This document shows positions 60,301 through 64,000 of a stretch of DNA of 64,000 bases, piece after piece. Under the pieces are notes generated by a model. That model was not told the origin of the DNA and made no database searches. It worked only from the letters and a program-made list of their open reading frames with translations. This DNA is from Edolisoma coerulescens (taxonomy: Eukaryota; Chordata; Aves; Passeriformes; Campephagidae): the NCBI GenBank assembly GCA_013397115.1, contig VWZW01005520.1, positions 558,001-622,000 of the forward strand, in the 5' to 3' direction. Made by a program: the position numbers and the translations under genes. Each line of letters opens with the position of its first letter. Position 1 is the stretch's first letter.

Positions 60301-63300
60301 TTTTCTATTGTACTCCTGTACTGAAGTTTACTGTCTCAGTTTCAGGTCTGGCTCATTATGTTATGCCTCTTGAACCCAGTTTTATAACCCAAAGAGAGAA
60401 GTGCATGTGTTGTTCCATTTATCTCTGCTGTTGGACAGTGACTTCTGGCAGTGGTGAACATGTAACCACCTGAGCGAGCACAGCAACACCTGCAAGTGGT
60501 CTGTGAACTGAAGCCCTTTGTTACTCAGTCTCTTCCTCAGCGTGTACTAATAAAAAGAAGCAATTCCACCAGAAGTGGGACTTCTCAGTCTTGATCCAGG
60601 TTTTCTAATCTCTTTGTTGGCTGTGAGATCAAACCAGTGCTGTGTTATCTTTCCAACCTTGTAGGCAGATTCCCACCTTTCTGTAACTGCTGTATTTTGG
60701 GAGACAAAGAAAGTGTCTAGTGCCAGGGCAAAGCTGAAAGAACTGGGGGAAATGTAGTGAAAGCTTGTTTCTATTAAGTAAGTGATACAACCTTGTGTAC
60801 AAAATAGAGAACAGATTTCTTTGTAGTCCTACAAAGAAGAAAACCCACTTTTCTTTCCAGTCTTGATCCATAGTTTGTCAATTTCACCACTTAAGTTATA
60901 CAAACTACTTGGAATATTTTCTTTGAGACATTCTGTCTAGCAATGTAGAGAAAAAATTAAATTTAGAGGTATTTGATGGAGCGTTGTTTTTGATTTTCTC
61001 TAAAGGATATTTGAATTCTCAGTCAAGACAAAAGTTTATAAAACACCTTTTTCTTCATTTCCTGTAGAAGTTTATTTAAGCAAATGATTGAGTAGGCATG
61101 TTGAAAACTGCTGAGTCACAGTGGACTAATACAGTTGGTAATACGAGCATCTTTAATTAGAGTGTAACTTGTTTGTCCTGATCTGCTAGATTAGTGGCAA
61201 ACTTCTCTTACCCAGAGGAGCTCCCTCAGATCTCAGTCTCTGAGCAAGTCATCCTGTGAGTATTGTACCCCACTTCTTCTGGGGATTCTGACTGTGAAAT
61301 AAGTTGTTTCCTTTGCTTAGCCATTGAAGTAAGAGTAAAGCTGAAAAGAAATGCTTTGAAAACCATGATTACATGGTGTTGTGTGCCCTAGAGGATCAGC
61401 AGTTGCAACAAGTCCAGCTGCTCTCCTGGAAGTCTGTGAAGATCCTGCTCCAGAGCTGCAGTGCCAGGATGTTGCTGTATGCCTGCTCACACATCTGTAT
61501 TTGAAGGAAAAACAAAGGCAGTTGTCCTGGTCACCATCTGGGTGATGATGTATCTGGGTCAATGGTAAAATCTGGAGTTGGGTTAAAATTTGATTAACTA
61601 AACCACTTGAGATCATTTGAATACCCACCCCCCTCAATTTTATGGGAGCAGTTTTAGCCAGACCTTCTTGTGTACTAATGAGTTTTCCCTGTGAAAGGTC
61701 TGTCGCTTAATTTCTCTGTGGGTCAGTAAGATCTTACTGGCCAGTGGAGTACTGAGGAGTTCTTGTAACCACAAGTACAAGCAGAATTTGTTCAGCATGA
61801 AATACCTTCCAAAAACCCCCAACTTTATATCCCTAAATTTCAGGTTACTAAATGTGTATGGAAATTGTGATCCAATACAACTCAGGGAAGTACTGAAATT
61901 GCTATAATACATTTATTTTCTGCTGCTATATTTTGAAATTTTATTTCAGCTTCAATAAAATGCTATTGTGTGTTTCATACCTTCCATTGTTTTTATTTTT
62001 GTCCATCATCATCTTGCTAACTTCCAAATGAAGGAAAGAACAGAGGTGTTTTGGGATAGGAGAATAGAAATGGGGGAGGTGGGGGGGCAAAAGGGGCAGA
62101 TTTCTTTTGGGTTTTTTACATTAGGAAGACAAATCGCTGAATTTTCTGGCCTGGGTGCCATGAGAACCTGGTGGGGAATTAAAGGAGGACATTAGTTGCA
62201 GAAAATTAGAAGTGCTACACAGAAAATATTTCCTGCATCTTCTGCTGTAGTTGAATCCACCAGGCGTGGCAGCGTGAATTCCAGTTTTGCAGGAAAGATG
62301 GTCCGGAGCCTGATCCTCTCTGCAGGCAGAGCTCCAGTGTACGTAACAGAGAAAGGACAGATTGTGATGTTCCTGTGTCCTTAAATGAGAGAGTATTTTA
62401 GGTGAATGAAAAGATAGATGGATAGGCATTTCAGCCTGTGAGAAGCTGAATTATGTTCCTTTAATAAAGTGGTGCCCTCTTGAAATTCAGTGGCTTGTGG
62501 AATGCAGGGGATCAAAGGAGATCATCAGATAGTCCTTTTTGGTCTTTAATGTATCATTTCCAGGATACAAAGAGATCATGTGGAAAAGAAGAAAGGGGAT
62601 TCAGACTTAAAAACAAAGCTGGGAAGTTTAGAGATACATGATTAAGTCTTGTGCCAACCTAGACTTATCCATCGTGACCTCTGGGGAGCTGTGACTGGAG
62701 ACACTTTTGTGACTTTCACTTTTTATCTGCTTCAGCAGGCAAACCACCAGTATAGATGTCTCATGATACTCCTGGTTTCAAGCAGTTTGTATGTTCAGAG
62801 TTTTGTTATTAACTTCATTGAGACTGGGTGGATTTAGAGTCTGAAGGCTGGAAGATGTGATGGTAGCATTGAAACCCTTGAATACCCACAGTAATGAAGC
62901 AGTGTGGGGACTTTTTATTATCCAGTGTCTGAATATTTCTCAGTCCCCTTTCATGCTGTAACAAACCAAGTTGTGAAGCAATTGGAATGTTTGTGATGAA
63001 GTGTCACTGAATCTCTGCTCTCAGTTCATACTGGATTCTCTGCCTGCAAAGGGATGGTTGGAGGCAGGTCAGAAGTCAGTCTCTCTAGCTGGGATATAGC
63101 CTTGCTGGGGAACTTGGCAAATGGTGATTGCTATGTATACCTTAAAACTTAGTTGAATTTTTTAAAATTTTCATATTTTATTACTAATTTCCATTTTTAC
63201 TACTACTAGAAGACAGTGGTTTTCTTGTAGTTCCTGTGGCATTTTATTTTGTATCTATTGAAGCAAAAGAAACAATTCTAGACCCAGCAGAGGAGTAGGG

Positions 63301-63801
63301 GAATAGAGACATCACTTTTCTTCAGAACCTGGATTAATTTTAATTGGGATGCTTGGTTTTGTGCGTCTCGTACTTTGCAAATGAATAGGTTGAGCCTTTG
63401 TTCTTAAATGATTTTTTTTTTCCATTTAGTGTATGTATGTGCCTTCTCATGCATTTGTACACACCAGCAAGTGCCTGCTGGTAGCATAACTCCTACAGCT
63501 GCAGCAGCTGTAAGTGCTTTCCTAACTAGGAAATGCTGCATAACAGAGCAGAAGACTTCAAGGATTCTCCAGTCTTTTTCTTCTTTTTTTAATTACTGTT
63601 GTGCGTATCACCATGTGTGAGGATGTCACTCACAATAAATCTCGAGTCTGTTTTAGCTGGTACATAGAATCTTTTGAAATGGTATATTTTTCTTTCATGG
63701 CAAGAGCACAATTACATTGGTATTTTCACAATTCTGTTTCAGATGAGAAGAAGCAGATGGTTGCAAATGTTGAGAAACAGCTCGAAGAAGCGAGGGAACT
63801 G
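57057..63801 (+). CDS. VTI1A: VTI1A SNARE, first two coding exons (continues beyond window)
   Basis: Qb-type SNARE of the trans-Golgi and endosomes (vesicle transport through interaction with t-SNAREs 1A). Two coding exons are present: 57057-57150 (31 codons plus one base) and 63743-63801 (two bases plus 19 codons), separated by a 6.6-kb intron with gtgagc...cag ends. Together they give 51 residues, starting MSSDFESYEQDFAVLTAEIT and continuing with DEKKQMVANVEKQLEEAREL. This is the start of the N-terminal Habc-like three-helix domain and closely matches mammalian VTI1A. The next donor (gtatgt) follows 63801; the SNARE motif and membrane anchor lie to the right of the window. It shares a CpG-island promoter with ZDHHC6 in head-to-head orientation. 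Confidence 0.95.
59652..59666 (-). promoter_or_regulatory. CTCF-like binding motif, minus strand
   Basis: On the minus strand the sequence GCAGCAGAGGGCAAT fits the CTCF core at 13 of 15 positions. It lies in VTI1A intron 1 and faces the + strand motif at 341. Confidence 0.4.
62072..62096 (+). other. G-quadruplex-prone tract in VTI1A intron 1
   Basis: Runs of 5, 7 and 4 G separated by short loops lie on the sense strand; splitting the 7-G run gives four G-tracts within 25 bases. Confidence 0.55.
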
Positions 63802-64000
63802 GTATGTTCTGGCTTTTCATATGTTAACTGCAAATTCCTAGCTAAAATAATAGGATCATTGATAGTAGCATTTAACACCCATGCCCTAAAAATACTTAAC
63901 AATGATATATTAGGAAATGAAATTATATCCTTGAAATAGTTCTTATTTGAGTATATGAAAAACAAGAAGAGTGTAACCTTTTTTCATCCTGTGTTAAGTG
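63802..64000 (+). other. VTI1A: VTI1A intron 2, left end
   Basis: Sequence after the gtatgt donor at 63802, running to the window edge. No feature seen. Confidence 0.8.

Larger units (their letters stand above)
57151..63742 (+). other. VTI1A: VTI1A intron 1
   Basis: T/G-rich sense intron. The first 300 bases belong to the CpG island. It holds a CTCF-like motif at 59652-59666 (minus strand) and a G-quadruplex-prone tract at 62072-62096. No other exon or clear transposon was recognised. Confidence 0.85.

Noticed and set aside
1..64000. CRISPR arrays, operons, bacterial promoters, rRNA or tRNA genes
   Set aside because: The window is vertebrate nuclear DNA with spliced genes; no regularly spaced direct repeats, rRNA segments or cloverleaf-like tRNA genes were noticed.

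Overview
This is vertebrate nuclear DNA, almost certainly from a bird and probably a songbird. The evidence is a spliced gene set with GT-AG introns, CR1-type LINE fragments, and an LTR of the type common in avian ERV-L-like elements. Three genes are certain and lie in the order and orientation known from human chromosome 10q25: ACSL5 (+), ZDHHC6 (-), VTI1A (+). I rebuilt every coding exon of ACSL5 (20 exons, 683 residues) and ZDHHC6 (10 exons, 406 residues), plus the first two coding exons of VTI1A, which continues past the right edge.

Layout. From 1 to about 24.9 kb I recognise no protein-coding gene: there is a GC/CpG-rich patch with a good CTCF-like motif near the left edge, a few CR1 remnants and short repeats. 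Near 24.7-25.2 kb the base composition of the + strand changes from A/C-rich to T/G-rich. I read this as the divide between a leftward transcription unit of unknown identity and the start of ACSL5. From 25.2 to 31.3 kb lies what is probably ACSL5 5' intronic DNA, with an intact solo LTR (28.8-29.9 kb, 5-bp target duplications). ACSL5 coding exons run from 31.3 to 42.2 kb, with an assembly gap of 40 N in intron 8 and a CR1 in intron 17. A non-coding stretch of about 3 kb separates it from the convergent ZDHHC6 (46.3-56.5 kb). ZDHHC6 and VTI1A start codons lie 537 bp apart, head to head in one CpG island that holds a polypurine tract. A second probable LTR sits in ZDHHC6 intron 1, close to that island.

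Function. ACSL5 activates long-chain fatty acids to acyl-CoA at mitochondrial and ER membranes. ZDHHC6 is an ER protein S-acyltransferase that uses palmitoyl-CoA. VTI1A is a Golgi/endosomal SNARE. The first two are linked through acyl-CoA chemistry, but their adjacency is ordinary ancestral synteny, not an operon. I found no previously undescribed biological system. The most useful leads are the hidden transcription unit implied left of ACSL5, the two LTRs placed near gene starts, and a possible convergent CTCF pair flanking the three-gene block.
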